Notes under the pieces: model-generated
Databases searched by the model: none
Told to the model about the DNA's origin: nothing
Seen by the model: only the letters and a program-made list of their open reading frames with translations
NCBI RefSeq assembly: GCF_003269065.1
Contig: NZ_QLTA01000033.1
Span: forward strand, 1-62,864
Length of the DNA stretch: 62,864 bases
Direction: 5' to 3'
Source: Paracidovorax anthurii
Lineage (GTDB): Bacteria > Pseudomonadota > Gammaproteobacteria > Burkholderiales > Burkholderiaceae_C
Translations under genes and position numbers: made by a program
Part shown: positions 49,512 to 58,491 of the stretch, one piece after another
How positions within the stretch are numbered: position 1 is the stretch's first letter
Layout: each line of letters begins with the position of its first letter

Positions 49512-50407
49512 TGGCCCGCGACCCAGGCGGCCACGGAGTCGGCGCTGCGGAATTCGTCGCACGCGCGGGCGGGCGTGCCGGGGTGGCGGGTGTTCCACAT
49601 CCGGGCGAGCGCCTGGCCCGGGCCCACCTCCAGCACGCAGCGCACCCCGCGCGCCTGCAGGTTCTCCATGCACTCGTCCCAGCGCACGGTGCGGGCGATC
49701 TGCGCGGCCAGCGCGTCCCGGGCCTGCGCCGCGGTGGCGATGCGGTCGGCCGCATTGCTGAACAGCGCGGTGCGCGGGCGGGCGAAGGGCACGTCTTCCA
49801 GCACCTGCCGGAAGGCCTCGGCGGCGGGTTGCAGGGCGGGCGTGTGCGAGGCCAGGCCCACGCGCAGGCGCGTGCAGCGGCCGCCCTGCTGTACGGCCAG
49901 TGCCTCGGCCTGTTCCAGCGCGGGCGGAGGGCCGCCGAGTACCACGCTGTCCGGTGCGTTGCGGATCGCCACCGCCAGTCCGGTGGCCCGCAGCAGCGCG
50001 TTGAGCGCGGCGGGCGCCAGGTGGCTCACACCCAGCAGGCCGCCGGGGTGCCCGGCCGCGCAGCGGTCCATCGCTTCCGCGCGGGCCTGGGCCAGCGACA
50101 GGGCCGTGGCCGCATCGAACAGGCCGGCGGCGCTGAAGGCGGCCAGCTCGCCCACGCTGTAGCCGGCCACGGCGGCGGGCGCGGGCAGCCGGGGGGCCAG
50201 CTGCTCCCAGGCGGCCAGGGCCAGCCCGGTCAGCAGCACCTGGGCATGGGTGTTGCGCGCGGCCCAGTCTTCCTGGTGCAGTGCATCGCGCCAGCCGGGC
50301 ACGCCGAGCCGGTGGTTCACCGCGCGGGTCAGCCCGTCGTCGGCCAGCCAGGGCAGCATGCCGGGGTGCTGCAGGCCCTGGCCGGAGAACACGAGGGCAT
50401 AGCTCAT
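49499..50407 (-). CDS. mdcH: malonyl-CoA/malonyl-ACP transacylase of malonate decarboxylase
   Basis: 302 residues of FabD-type acyltransferase. N-terminal FSGQGLQHPGM, nucleophile Ser84 in AGYSVGELAAF, and catalytic His188 in GLASHTPALQPAAEAF. It loads the malonate decarboxylase acyl carrier subunit with malonyl to start the cycle. Last gene of the operon; its ATG overlaps the mdcB stop. The 3' end lies on the 13-bp tandem repeat. Confidence 0.93.
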   Translation of the reverse strand: MSYALVFSGQGLQHPGMLPWLADDGLTRAVNHRLGVPGWRDALHQEDWAARNTHAQVLLTGLALAAWEQLAPRLPAPAAVAGYSVGELAAFSAAGLFDAATALSLAQARAEAMDRCAAGHPGGLLGVSHLAPAALNALLRATGLAVAIRNAPDSVVLGGPPPALEQAEALAVQQGGRCTRLRVGLASHTPALQPAAEAFRQVLEDVPFARPRTALFSNAADRIATAAQARDALAAQIARTVRWDECMENLQARGVRCVLEVGPGQALARMWNTRHPGTPARACDEFRSADSVAAWVAGHLGG

Positions 50408-51276
50408 CGCGCGGGCGTCGTGATGCGCTCGATCCAGCAGGCGGCGGCCAGCAGGTCGGCCGCGCCGCCGGGCGAGAGCCGGCGTGCGACGAAATCGCGG
50501 CCGATGGCCTGCGCCGCCTCCAGCCCGCCGGGCCGTGCCGCGCCGCCAGCGGCCAGGAAGTCGCGCGCGCAGGCCTGGGCATGGCGCAGGCCCTGCAGGC
50601 CGCCCCGGTGGACGAGGTTGCTGTCGTCCAGCACGGCCATCACGGCGAACAGCGTGTCCAGCCGCGCGGGCTGGGCGCCGAGCCCGCGGGCCCGCGCGGC
50701 GCGCAGCGCGGGCACGGCGGTGTCGAACAGCACGGGAAAGCCGAGCGCCGCCTCCTGCGCCGCGCCGCGCAGGCCATGGCGGCGCGCGGCGATGCCGCCC
50801 GGCAGCCGCGGTGCTCGCTGTGCGCGCGCCGCCAGCGCTGCGCCCCAGCGCTCGCGCAGCGTGGCGCGCAGGGCCTCGGGCCGCAGGGGCGCGCCGTCGC
50901 GCGCCAGGGCCCCGGCCGCCGCGCACAGCAGGCCCAGCGTGAAGATCGCGCCCCGGTGGGTGTTCACGCCGCCCGTGGCCGCCGCCATGCGGGCCTCGGC
51001 CTCGATGCCGCAGCGCTCCAGCGCGGGGAAGGCCTCGCCCGCGTGGCCCAGCGCGGCGATGCGCACGAAGTAGCCGCGCAGCGCGAACAGGCTGCGCAGG
51101 AAGGTGCGCGCGTCCATGTCGGCGTGGCTGCCGTTGTCGGTGAGCGTGACCAGCCCGGGCTTGGGCGAGAGGGCCAGCTCGTCGTAGAGCGCGAGCGTGG
51201 CGGCGCGGCCGATGGCCTGCGGCGCAGGGCAGGCCTGCGCGGGCGAGGGCGCGTGCCACCGCGCGGCGGCGCTCAT
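50404..51276 (-). CDS. mdcB: triphosphoribosyl-dephospho-CoA synthase
   Basis: 290 residues. The CitG/MdcB signature is clear: LYDELALSPKPGLVTLTDNGSH ordered as LSPKPGLVT then DNGSHADMDARTFLRSL, and ATGGVNTHRGAIFTLGLLC, and DDSNLVHRGGLQGL. It makes 2'-(5-triphosphoribosyl)-3'-dephospho-CoA from ATP and dephospho-CoA, the precursor of the MdcC prosthetic group. ATGA overlaps link it to mdcG upstream and mdcH downstream. Confidence 0.92.
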   Translation of the reverse strand: MSAAARWHAPSPAQACPAPQAIGRAATLALYDELALSPKPGLVTLTDNGSHADMDARTFLRSLFALRGYFVRIAALGHAGEAFPALERCGIEAEARMAAATGGVNTHRGAIFTLGLLCAAAGALARDGAPLRPEALRATLRERWGAALAARAQRAPRLPGGIAARRHGLRGAAQEAALGFPVLFDTAVPALRAARARGLGAQPARLDTLFAVMAVLDDSNLVHRGGLQGLRHAQACARDFLAAGGAARPGGLEAAQAIGRDFVARRLSPGGAADLLAAACWIERITTPAR

Positions 51277-51962
51277 GGCGCGGCCTCCGCGGCGGTTTCC
51301 CGCACGGGCCAGAACGCCCCGTGCGCGATGTGCGCCCCGCCGATGCGCTTGACCAGCACGGACGCGGTGCGCCCCGCGCGCCAGGCGCTCCATTCGCGCC
51401 AGGCCACGGCGGCGCCGTCGGGGAACATGATTTCCCCGTCGAGCCGCAGCGGCGCCTCGGGGAAGGCCCGCAGCCGCTCGGCCACCGCATCGGCCTGCGC
51501 GGGGCCGGACACGGCGATGCACAGGTCGGCATCGGAGCCGGGGCGCAGGTGGTCCAGCCCGGTGATGAGCTGCCAGCCGTGGCTGCCGTAGATGCGGGCG
51601 GGCGCGCCGCTGTCGGCGAGCGCGCCGCACAGCCGGTCCCAGGCGGCACGGGAGCCGGCCGGCAGCAGGGGCCGGGCGCGCGGCGCGGGCGGGAACGCGT
51701 CGAAATACAGGATTTCCGTGCGCGCGACCCGCAGCGCCAGGCGGCACCGGCCCCAGCGGCCGGGCGCGGGCAACCCCAGCGCGAGGGTGCCGGCGGGCCT
51801 GGGCGGCTGGGTGGCCACGACGAGCGGCAGACGCTGGGCGGACCAGTAGGCCAGGCAATCGTGCATGGCACCGTCCCCGCCGGCGGCGAGCTGGCGCTGC
51901 CAGCCGGCGTCGGACAGATAGGCCAGCTGGTGGCGCTGCAGGGGCACGGCGGCGGGCGGCAT
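51273..51962 (-). CDS. mdcG: phosphoribosyl-dephospho-CoA transferase (MdcC holo-synthase)
   Basis: 229 residues. It has a nucleotidyltransferase-type GSDADLCIAV motif preceded by YGSHGWQLITGL, and a C-terminal half with SASVLVKRIGG-like TASVLVKRIGGAHIAHG. MdcG transfers the phosphoribosyl-dephospho-CoA moiety to a Ser of MdcC. It follows mdcE by 17 bp and overlaps mdcB by 4 bp. Confidence 0.9.
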   Translation of the reverse strand: MPPAAVPLQRHQLAYLSDAGWQRQLAAGGDGAMHDCLAYWSAQRLPLVVATQPPRPAGTLALGLPAPGRWGRCRLALRVARTEILYFDAFPPAPRARPLLPAGSRAAWDRLCGALADSGAPARIYGSHGWQLITGLDHLRPGSDADLCIAVSGPAQADAVAERLRAFPEAPLRLDGEIMFPDGAAVAWREWSAWRAGRTASVLVKRIGGAHIAHGAFWPVRETAAEAAP

Positions 51963-51979
51963 GGCGCGGCAGGGCCCGT

Positions 51980-52681
51980 TCAGGCGGCGTCCAGCACGCG
52001 CTGCGCCACGGCGGCGGCCAGCCGGCGGCCGCCACGCGCGGCGCCGTCACGGGCGCGCGTGTCCTCGGTGGGGGCCTGCGCCAGGGCCTCGCGCAGCGCG
52101 GTGGGCAGGTCGCCCCGCCAGAGCGAGCGCACGCCGCCCATGGCCACGTAGTTGTCCACGCCGGGCGCGAACACGGGGTTGGATTGCGACAACTCCGAGA
52201 GCATCGCCTCGGGCAGCTTGGTCACGCGGGCCATCGCGGGAATGCGCATCACGCGGATCTCGGCCTCGGGCAGCGCATCGCAGGCGTCGGCGATCAGCCC
52301 CGAGGTGATGAAGCCGCCCGAGAGCGCCTGGTCATAGACCAGCCCGAGCACGCGGTGGCCGTGCCGCCGCGCGAGGTCGATGGCCATTCCCAGGTGCGCC
52401 ATGGCGCGGTTGATGCCCAGCAGCTCGTCGCGCCGGCGCAGTTGCTGGCCCTGCGTGTCGATGAGCAGCAGGATGGGCCAGCCCGGATGGCGGGCCACGG
52501 TGTCGAGCACCACGCGGGCCTGTGCCAGCGCCAGCCGCACGCCGATGGGCGCGTGGTTCGTGGTGCCGATCACGGCCAGCGGCTGGCCGTCGAAATCAGG
52601 CGTGCCCGAGAGCAGGTCGCCATCGGCCGTGATGCCGTGGCCGGGGCCGAAGAGCTGTTCGGCCAGGGTGTTCCATTGCAT
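51980..52681 (-). CDS. mdcE: malonate decarboxylase, gamma subunit
   Basis: 233 residues of the carboxyltransferase (crotonase-like) fold: VIGTTNHAPIGVRLALAQAR, LLIDTQGQQLRRRDELLGIN, YDQALSGGFITSGLIADACD, MARVTKLPEAML. With MdcD it decarboxylates malonyl-S-ACP to acetyl-S-ACP. The last ~25 residues are Arg/Ala-rich and less conserved. It starts 20 bp after mdcD. Confidence 0.92.
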   Translation of the reverse strand: MQWNTLAEQLFGPGHGITADGDLLSGTPDFDGQPLAVIGTTNHAPIGVRLALAQARVVLDTVARHPGWPILLLIDTQGQQLRRRDELLGINRAMAHLGMAIDLARRHGHRVLGLVYDQALSGGFITSGLIADACDALPEAEIRVMRIPAMARVTKLPEAMLSELSQSNPVFAPGVDNYVAMGGVRSLWRGDLPTALREALAQAPTEDTRARDGAARGGRRLAAAVAQRVLDAA

Positions 52682-52701
52682 GGGGGCTCCTCGTTCGGTC
52701 G

Positions 52702-53601
52702 TCAGGCGGGGCGCAGCGCCTGCACGGCGGCCACGTCCAGGTCGGGCACGCGGGCGGCATCGGCCACGCCCAGGGCTTGCCAGAGCGCGGTGGCCTCGTC
52801 GGCCGGGGCGCCGTCCGGCAGGTGCTCCAGGGCGGCCATGCGCGCGGCCAGCAGCGCGTGCTCGGCCTCCAGGGCCTGCAGCGTCACGGGCCGGGCCCCG
52901 CCGCCGGGGGCGCGCAGGGCGTCGATGGCGGCGGCGCGGAAAGCCGCCACGTCGTCTTCGACCAGCGCATCGCAGTCGCCCGTGAGCCAGCGGTGCTTGC
53001 CGCCGCTGGTGCGCCAGACCAGGGCGCGGTCGCGCGCGTCGTATTCCTCCACGCCGTGCGAGGCCTCGATCACCTCGGGGCCCGACATGGCGAGCCGGCC
53101 CACGTCGCTCATCACCACGTGGTCGGCGCAGCGCGCCACGATGCCCATGCCGCCGAAGCAGCCGTTGGCGCCGCCGATGAGCACGATCACTGGAATGCCG
53201 GCGGCCCGCGCATCCAGCACGGCGCGCATCACCTCCGAGACGGCGATCAGGCCCGCGTTGGCCTCGTGCAGCCGCACCCCGCCCGACTCGGCCAGCAGCA
53301 GCACGGCCGCGGGCCGGTCGCGCAGCGCGCGCCGCAGCAGGCCCGTGAGCTTGGCGCCGTGCACCTCGCCCACGCCGCCGCCCATGAATTCACCCTCCTG
53401 CGCGGCCACGAAGACGGGCTGCCCCGCCAGCGTGGCGCGGCCGATGGCCACGCCGTCGTCGAAGGCCGAGGGCACGCCCAGCTGCGCCAGGTGTGGGCTG
53501 GTCAGGCGCTCGGCCGGCGGCAGCCATTCATGGAAGCTGCCGGCATCGAGCAGGTGCGCCAGGCGCTCGCGCGCGCTGCATTCCGCGTAGCTCAGGCTCA
53601 T
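52702..53601 (-). CDS. mdcD: malonate decarboxylase, beta subunit
   Basis: 299 residues with a carboxyltransferase N-domain: ARERLAHLLDAGSFHEWLPP, EGEFMGGGVGEVHGAKL, LLLAESGGVRLHEANAGLIA, IGGANGCFGGMGIVARCADH and MSGPEVIEASHGVEEYDARD. Forms the decarboxylase active site with MdcE. Its ATG overlaps the mdcC stop (ATGA). Confidence 0.93.
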   Translation of the reverse strand: MSLSYAECSARERLAHLLDAGSFHEWLPPAERLTSPHLAQLGVPSAFDDGVAIGRATLAGQPVFVAAQEGEFMGGGVGEVHGAKLTGLLRRALRDRPAAVLLLAESGGVRLHEANAGLIAVSEVMRAVLDARAAGIPVIVLIGGANGCFGGMGIVARCADHVVMSDVGRLAMSGPEVIEASHGVEEYDARDRALVWRTSGGKHRWLTGDCDALVEDDVAAFRAAAIDALRAPGGGARPVTLQALEAEHALLAARMAALEHLPDGAPADEATALWQALGVADAARVPDLDVAAVQALRPA

Positions 53602-53930
53602 GTCCGCGCTCCCGGCAGGGCGGCCACGGCCTGGTCGAGCCGCAGGCCCACCACGGCGGGCGTGGCGCCCATGTCGTTGATCGACAGGCGCACGCCGGCC
53701 AGCGGGTGGCGCGCGTGGAAGTCGTCCAGCACCGCCTGCCAGATGGGGCCGAAGCCGCGCGCCGAGGTTTCCACGCGCACGGCGCAGCCGGCGCCCTCGG
53801 CCGTTTCGAGCAGCACTTCGAGGTTGCCCGAGCCGACCACGCCGACCAGCACCGGCGGGAAGGCGCCGGCCGGCCGGCCGCCGGAGAAAGAGAATTCGAG
53901 GGTTTCGAGCCCTGCGGGGATGTCGCTCAT
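53598..53930 (-). CDS. mdcC: malonate decarboxylase acyl carrier protein (delta subunit)
   Basis: 110 residues. The VVGSGNLEVLLE motif carries the Ser (about residue 34) that receives the phosphoribosyl-dephospho-CoA group, and the C-terminal LSINDMGATPAVVGLRLDQA is conserved in MdcC. The AAGGAG ribosome site lies directly beside the right-hand TAA duplication of the inserted 268-bp element, so insertion preserved translation signals. Confidence 0.92.
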   Translation of the reverse strand: MSDIPAGLETLEFSFSGGRPAGAFPPVLVGVVGSGNLEVLLETAEGAGCAVRVETSARGFGPIWQAVLDDFHARHPLAGVRLSINDMGATPAVVGLRLDQAVAALPGART

Positions 53931-53943
53931 TCTTGGCTCCTTA

Positions 53944-54211
53944 GAACGTGTTCAATGCCTTTTTGGAGATCGCGTCGGAGCGCAATCGGGATGAGTGGAT
54001 GCTTCGGATGCGCCGCATGGGCTCGCGCCCATGCAAGCAGCCGGGGCGTCCAATCGCCCGATTGCGCTCCCACCCGAAGGGCAAGTGCCTTTTCGGGCGG
54101 TCTGCGGCGTTGCGGCGTTTGCCGATAGCCGAGCTATCGGCGGCACACCGCGCCTTGCATCCCCTCCCGAAAACACACTTGCGCGACTCGAAAAAGACAT
54201 TGAACACGTTC
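53944..54211. mobile_element. 268-bp inverted-repeat element (MITE-like) inside the mdc operon
   Basis: The terminal inverted repeats are about 30 bp: GAACGTGTTCAATG, pyrimidine, CTTTTT then GAG...TCGCG on both ends, with about three mismatches. TTA (TAA on the coding strand) flanks both sides, 53941-53943 and 54212-54214. Removing the element and one TAA gives the mdcA stop overlapping a ribosome site for mdcC, a clean ancestral junction. Both strands are open for about 90 codons but lack ribosome sites; probably not coding. It separates mdcA from mdcC. Confidence 0.8.
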
Positions 54212-55903
54212 TTACCAGTTGCGGAAGCGCCGGGGCGGCTGGTAGAGCCCGCCCGAGGCGCGCACGAGGTCGCGCATGCTGCGCGCGGCCAGCAGGTTGC
54301 GCGTGGCCTCGCGCGGGTCGATGCCCAGGTCCTGCGGGCGGCGGATCACGCCGCGGTCGCGCAGGTTCTCCACCGCGCGCCTGTCGCGCGCCAGGCCCAC
54401 GGCGGTGTAGCCGGCCACGCCGCGGATGGCCTGCTCGCGTTCCTCGTCGGTGCGGCACAGCAGCAGGTTGGCGATGCCTTCCTCGGTGAGGATGTGGGTC
54501 ACGTCCTCGCCGTAGATCATGATGGGGGGCAGGTCCATGCCGGTCTGCTCCTGCAGCGTCCAGGCGTCGAGCCGCTCGACGAAGGCGGGCTGCATGTGCT
54601 CGCGGAAGGTCTCCACCATCTGCACCACGAGTTTTTGCCCGCGCGGTGTGCCGGCCGCACCGCTGCGGCCCGCGCGCGCCTCGCGCCCGGCCTGCAGCCA
54701 GGCGGCGCTGGCGTGCCGGCGCCCGCGCGCGTCGGCGCCCATGTTGGGCGCGCCGCCGAAGCCGGCGATCCGGCCCAGCGTGGCGGTGGAGCTGTTGCCG
54801 TGCAGGTCGATCTGCAGCGTGGAGCCGATGAACAGGTCGCAGGCATAGTGGCCGGCGGCCTGGCAGAACGCGCGGTGGCTGCGCAGGCTGCCGTCGGGGC
54901 CGGTGAAGAACACGTCGGAGCGCGCGCGGATGTAGTCCTCCATGCCCAGCTCGGAGCCGAAGGAGTGCACCGATTCCACCCAGCCCGCCTCGATGGCCGG
55001 GATCAGCGCCGGGTGTGGGTTGAGCGCCCAGTGCCGGGCGATCTTGCCCTTCAGGCCCAGCGATTCGCCGTAGGTGGGCAGCAGCAGTTCGATGGCGGCG
55101 GTGTCGAAGCCGATGCCGTGGTTCAGCCGCTGCACGCCGTAGCCGGCATAGATGCCCTTGATGGCCATCATCGCCATCAGCACCTGGATCTCGCTGATCT
55201 GCGCCGGATCGCGCGTGAACAGCGGCTCGATGAAGTGCGGGCGCGGCGCCTGCACCACGAAGCTCACCCAGCCGGCCGGGATGTCCACGCGCGGCAGCGG
55301 GGTGCTGCGGCCATCGACCATCTCGTTGACCTGTGCGATGACGATGCCGCCCGAGAAGGCCGTGGCCTCGACGATGGCGGGAGTGTCCTCGGTGTTGGGC
55401 CCGGTGTAGAGGTTGCCCTCGGCATCGGCCGCCTGCGCCGCGATCAGCGCCACCCGGGGCGTGAGGTCGATGAAGTAGCGCGAGAACAGCTCCAGGTAGG
55501 TGTGGATGGCGCCGATCTCGATGCGCCCGGCCGAGGCCAGCCGCGCGATGCGCGCGCCCTGCGGGCCCGAGAAGCTGAAGTCGAGCTTCGAGGCGATGCC
55601 GTTCTCGAACACGTCCAGGTGCTGCGGCAGCGCCAGCACCGACTGCACCATGTGCAGGTGGTGCACGCGCGCGGGGTCGAGCGCCACCAGCGCGTCGGCC
55701 AGGAAGTCGGCCTGCTTCTGGTTGTTGCCTTCGAGGCAGACGCGGTCGCCGGGTTCGAGCACGGCTTCGAGCAGCGTGCCGATGGCCGCCGCATCGACCC
55801 GCTTGCCCGCCAGCGGCGTGCCCCGCTCGGCCAGCGCGCGCTCGGCCCGCGCGAGCCGGGCGGCGCGGTCGTTGGCGCGGGTGTTCCAGTCTCTGGGGTT
55901 CAT
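54212..55903 (-). CDS. mdcA: malonate decarboxylase, alpha subunit (acetyl-/malonyl-ACP transferase)
   Basis: 563 residues of CoA-transferase-like MdcA: NPRDWNTRANDRAARLARAE, LEGNNQKQADFLADALVALD, EIGAIHTYLELFSRYFIDL, YGVQRLNHGIGFDTAAIELL and IAGFGGAPNMGADARGRRH. It exchanges acetyl for malonyl on MdcC. I chose ATG 55903, the normal family start; a longer ORF runs into the carrier gene. The stop TAA forms part of the duplication flanking the 268-bp element. The carrier gene ends 46 bp upstream. Confidence 0.94.
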   Translation of the reverse strand: MNPRDWNTRANDRAARLARAERALAERGTPLAGKRVDAAAIGTLLEAVLEPGDRVCLEGNNQKQADFLADALVALDPARVHHLHMVQSVLALPQHLDVFENGIASKLDFSFSGPQGARIARLASAGRIEIGAIHTYLELFSRYFIDLTPRVALIAAQAADAEGNLYTGPNTEDTPAIVEATAFSGGIVIAQVNEMVDGRSTPLPRVDIPAGWVSFVVQAPRPHFIEPLFTRDPAQISEIQVLMAMMAIKGIYAGYGVQRLNHGIGFDTAAIELLLPTYGESLGLKGKIARHWALNPHPALIPAIEAGWVESVHSFGSELGMEDYIRARSDVFFTGPDGSLRSHRAFCQAAGHYACDLFIGSTLQIDLHGNSSTATLGRIAGFGGAPNMGADARGRRHASAAWLQAGREARAGRSGAAGTPRGQKLVVQMVETFREHMQPAFVERLDAWTLQEQTGMDLPPIMIYGEDVTHILTEEGIANLLLCRTDEEREQAIRGVAGYTAVGLARDRRAVENLRDRGVIRRPQDLGIDPREATRNLLAARSMRDLVRASGGLYQPPRRFRNW

Positions 55904-55949
55904 GGCTGTGGAATGAAAAGGTGGAGGAAGAAGGCCGGCGGGCAGGGCG

Positions 55950-57338
55950 CTACAGCACCACGAACAGCAGCCACACCGCCACGGGGGCGATGAGCGTGAC
56001 GGCGGCGCCATAGACCATGAGCTGGCGGAAGAACACGTCGCGGTCGATGCCGCGCGCATTGGCCAGCACCAGCGCGCCGTTGGTCGAGAAGGGGCTCACG
56101 TCGACGATGGTGGAGGACACGGCCATGGCCGCGATGAAGCCGACCGCCCCCACGCCGCCGTCGCCCTGCAGGAAGGGCACGGCCAGCGGGATCAGCGAGC
56201 CCAGCACGGCGGTGGACGAGGCGAAGGCCGACACCACGGCGCCCACGAAGCACAGCAGCAGCGCGGCCATCAGCGGCGAGGTGAGCCCCGCGACGCTGTG
56301 GCCCACGAAGTCGATGGTGCCCATCTTCTCCATCACGCCCACGTAGGTGCTCACGCCCACGATGAGCATGATCTCGGGCCACGACACCTGGCCCAGCGCG
56401 CGTTTCTGCAACTGGGGCGCCATGAGCGTGAGCAGCAGGCCGATGGTGATCGAGACGAAGCCGATGTCCTGCCGGAAGAACAGCGTGAGCACGGCCAGCG
56501 TGAGCAGCCCGAGCACGGTGGCGGCCTGGTACCAGCGCGCGCCCTGCGCCCCGGGGGCGGCGGGGGCCGCGTCCATCAGCGAATCGCCGGCGCCGCCCGG
56601 CCGGGCGGCGGTGCGGCGCTCCTCGCTCAGCGATTCGCCCTCGGCATCGCCATAGGCCTGGGCGCCGCCCTGGCCGTGGGCCACCGGATGCAGCCCGAAC
56701 GCCGCGTCCGCGCCCTCCGCGCCGGCCCGCTGCCGCATCAGCCGCATGCCGCCCATCAGGCAGAACAGCAGCAGCGCCACGGCCAGGTTCACCGCGAAGC
56801 TCGCCGCCATCGTGGCGACCTCGTTGAGCGGCAGGCCGGCCTTGGCCACGATCTTGTTCGTGATGCCGCCGTAGATGCTGATGGGCGAGAAGCCGCCGCC
56901 TTGCGCGCCGTGGATCACCATCAGGCCCATGAGCAGCGGGTTGATGCGGTAGCGCGCCGCGAAGCCCAGCGCGATGGGCGCGATGATGGCCACGGCCGCC
57001 GGGCTCACGGCACCCACCGACGTGAGCGCCGCGGCGATGAGGAACATGATCCACGGAATGGCCGCGATGCGCCCGCGCACCGCGCGCACCGCCAGCCGCA
57101 CCAGCCAGTCGATGGTGCCGTTGTTCTGTGCCAGCGCGAACAGGTAGGTGATGCCCACCAGCGTGAGGAACAGGTCGGCCGGAAAGCCGCCCAGGATGGC
57201 CTTGGCGTTCATGCCGGCCGCCAGCGTGCCCACGAGGAATGCACCGACGAACGCGATCACGCCCATGTTGATGGGCAGCACCGTGGCGACGACGAACATG
57301 CCTGCGAGCACGCAAATGGATACCCAGTGGGAAGTCAT
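55950..57338 (-). CDS. MatC-like malonate/dicarboxylate carrier
   Basis: 462 residues, about 11-12 membrane helices. The N-terminal half matches the MatC N-terminal domain (PINMGVIAFVGAFLVGTLAA, FPADLFLTLVGITYLFALAQ), with GAQGGGFSPISIYGGITNKI and a C-terminal repeat SSTIVDVSPFSTNGALVLAN. A hydrophilic loop of about 60 residues (208-268) separates the halves. It sits between the LysR regulator and mdcA on the same strand, so it is probably the malonate importer in place of MdcLM/MdcF. Confidence 0.88.
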   Translation of the reverse strand: MTSHWVSICVLAGMFVVATVLPINMGVIAFVGAFLVGTLAAGMNAKAILGGFPADLFLTLVGITYLFALAQNNGTIDWLVRLAVRAVRGRIAAIPWIMFLIAAALTSVGAVSPAAVAIIAPIALGFAARYRINPLLMGLMVIHGAQGGGFSPISIYGGITNKIVAKAGLPLNEVATMAASFAVNLAVALLLFCLMGGMRLMRQRAGAEGADAAFGLHPVAHGQGGAQAYGDAEGESLSEERRTAARPGGAGDSLMDAAPAAPGAQGARWYQAATVLGLLTLAVLTLFFRQDIGFVSITIGLLLTLMAPQLQKRALGQVSWPEIMLIVGVSTYVGVMEKMGTIDFVGHSVAGLTSPLMAALLLCFVGAVVSAFASSTAVLGSLIPLAVPFLQGDGGVGAVGFIAAMAVSSTIVDVSPFSTNGALVLANARGIDRDVFFRQLMVYGAAVTLIAPVAVWLLFVVL

Positions 57339-57480
57339 GGAACCTTGTCTCCTGCCGTGGTGGGTGCGCCGTTTCGCGGCGCCCCGTTTGTTGTGGTGGA
57401 GACGATAGGGGGCCGCCCCGGGCCGATCAATGCCAGGGGGCGCGCGATCCTTCCGCTGGCCGAAACGATCCGGGCGCGGG

Positions 57481-58401
57481 TCAGGCCAGCGCGGCCTTGG
57501 TGCCGCGGCACACGGCCAGCAGGGCCAGCAGGTTCGGGTCGCGCTCGCGGGTGCGCAGGAAGTGCAGGGCGATGGCCTGGCGCATGCGGTAGCGCGGCTG
57601 CAGCGGTATGAGCTTCACGTGGGGCGGCAGGGCGCCGCGCACCCGTCCGGGCAGCAGGGTGCAGCCCACGCCGCCGCCCACCAGGTTCATCAGCGAGAAG
57701 ATGTCCCCGGTCTGCATCACCACGTCGGGCGTGAAGCCGGCCATGCGGAAGGTTTCCATGAAACCCTGGTAGGTGGCGAAGCCCTCGGTGAGGCTCACGA
57801 AGCGCTCGCTGCGGCAAGCCGCCAGATCGACGGGCTCGCCGGGCGGGTAGGGCGAGTCCACGGGCGCGGCGAAGAGGATGTCGTCTTCGAACAGCGGCTC
57901 GGACTCGACGTCCGGCGCATCGCCGGGGGCGGCCATCAGCGCGGCGTCGATGGCACCCTCGCGCAGCTTGCGCAGCAGGTCGGCGTTGGAGCCCAGCACC
58001 AGCTCGGTCTGGATCTCGGGCAGGCGGGTCTGGATGCCCACCACGATGGCCGGGACCGCGCGGCTGGTCAGCGAATAGAGCGAGCCGATGCGCAGCCGGT
58101 CGGAGGCATAGCCGGCCACGGCCCGCGTGGCGCGGATGCCCCGCTCCAGCGTGGCCAGCAGTTCGCGCGCCACCTCGGCCAGGTGGTGCGCGGCATCCGT
58201 GGGGTGCAGGTTGCGCCCCTCGTGGCGAAAGAGCCGGCAGCGCAGCGCGTCCTCCAGCGAATGCAGTGCGCGGTGCACGCTGACCGCGCTGATGTCCAGG
58301 CCCTCCGCGGCGCGCGCCAGGTTGCCGGTCTCCAGGAAGGCCAGCAGGATGTGCAGCTTGCGCAGCGTGATTTCGTCATCGGGGCGTTGGGGCAGGGCCA
58401 T
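57481..58401 (-). CDS. mdcR: LysR-type regulator of malonate catabolism
   Basis: 306 residues. The N-terminal HTH has LHILLAFLETGNLARAAEGL and ISAVSVHRALHSLEDALRCR, followed by a LysR substrate-binding domain (LRIGSLYSLTSRAVPAIVVG, GDIFSLMNLVGGGVGCTLLP, HFLRTRERDPNLLALLAVCR). The sequence fits MdcR/MalR regulators next to mdc genes, and position supports it. It is transcribed in the same direction, 142 bp before the carrier gene. That gap likely holds the regulated promoter. Confidence 0.88.
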   Translation of the reverse strand: MALPQRPDDEITLRKLHILLAFLETGNLARAAEGLDISAVSVHRALHSLEDALRCRLFRHEGRNLHPTDAAHHLAEVARELLATLERGIRATRAVAGYASDRLRIGSLYSLTSRAVPAIVVGIQTRLPEIQTELVLGSNADLLRKLREGAIDAALMAAPGDAPDVESEPLFEDDILFAAPVDSPYPPGEPVDLAACRSERFVSLTEGFATYQGFMETFRMAGFTPDVVMQTGDIFSLMNLVGGGVGCTLLPGRVRGALPPHVKLIPLQPRYRMRQAIALHFLRTRERDPNLLALLAVCRGTKAALA

Positions 58402-58491
58402 GCGGGGGCTCGATCGGAATCCAGACGGCGCGATTGCAGCACAGTATCGCGGCGCTGCCGCCGGGGCCGCCGGCGGCCCTGGCGCTGCGGG

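Noticed and set aside
53941-54214. open reading frames on both strands of the 268-bp element considered as a small gene
   Set aside because: No ribosome site, start codons lie inside the inverted repeats, and the flanking TAA duplication shows it is an inserted element.
53948-55993. 681-codon plus-strand ORF antisense to mdcA and through the 268-bp element
   Set aside because: It lies opposite a certain mdcA and starts inside a repeat; a shadow frame.
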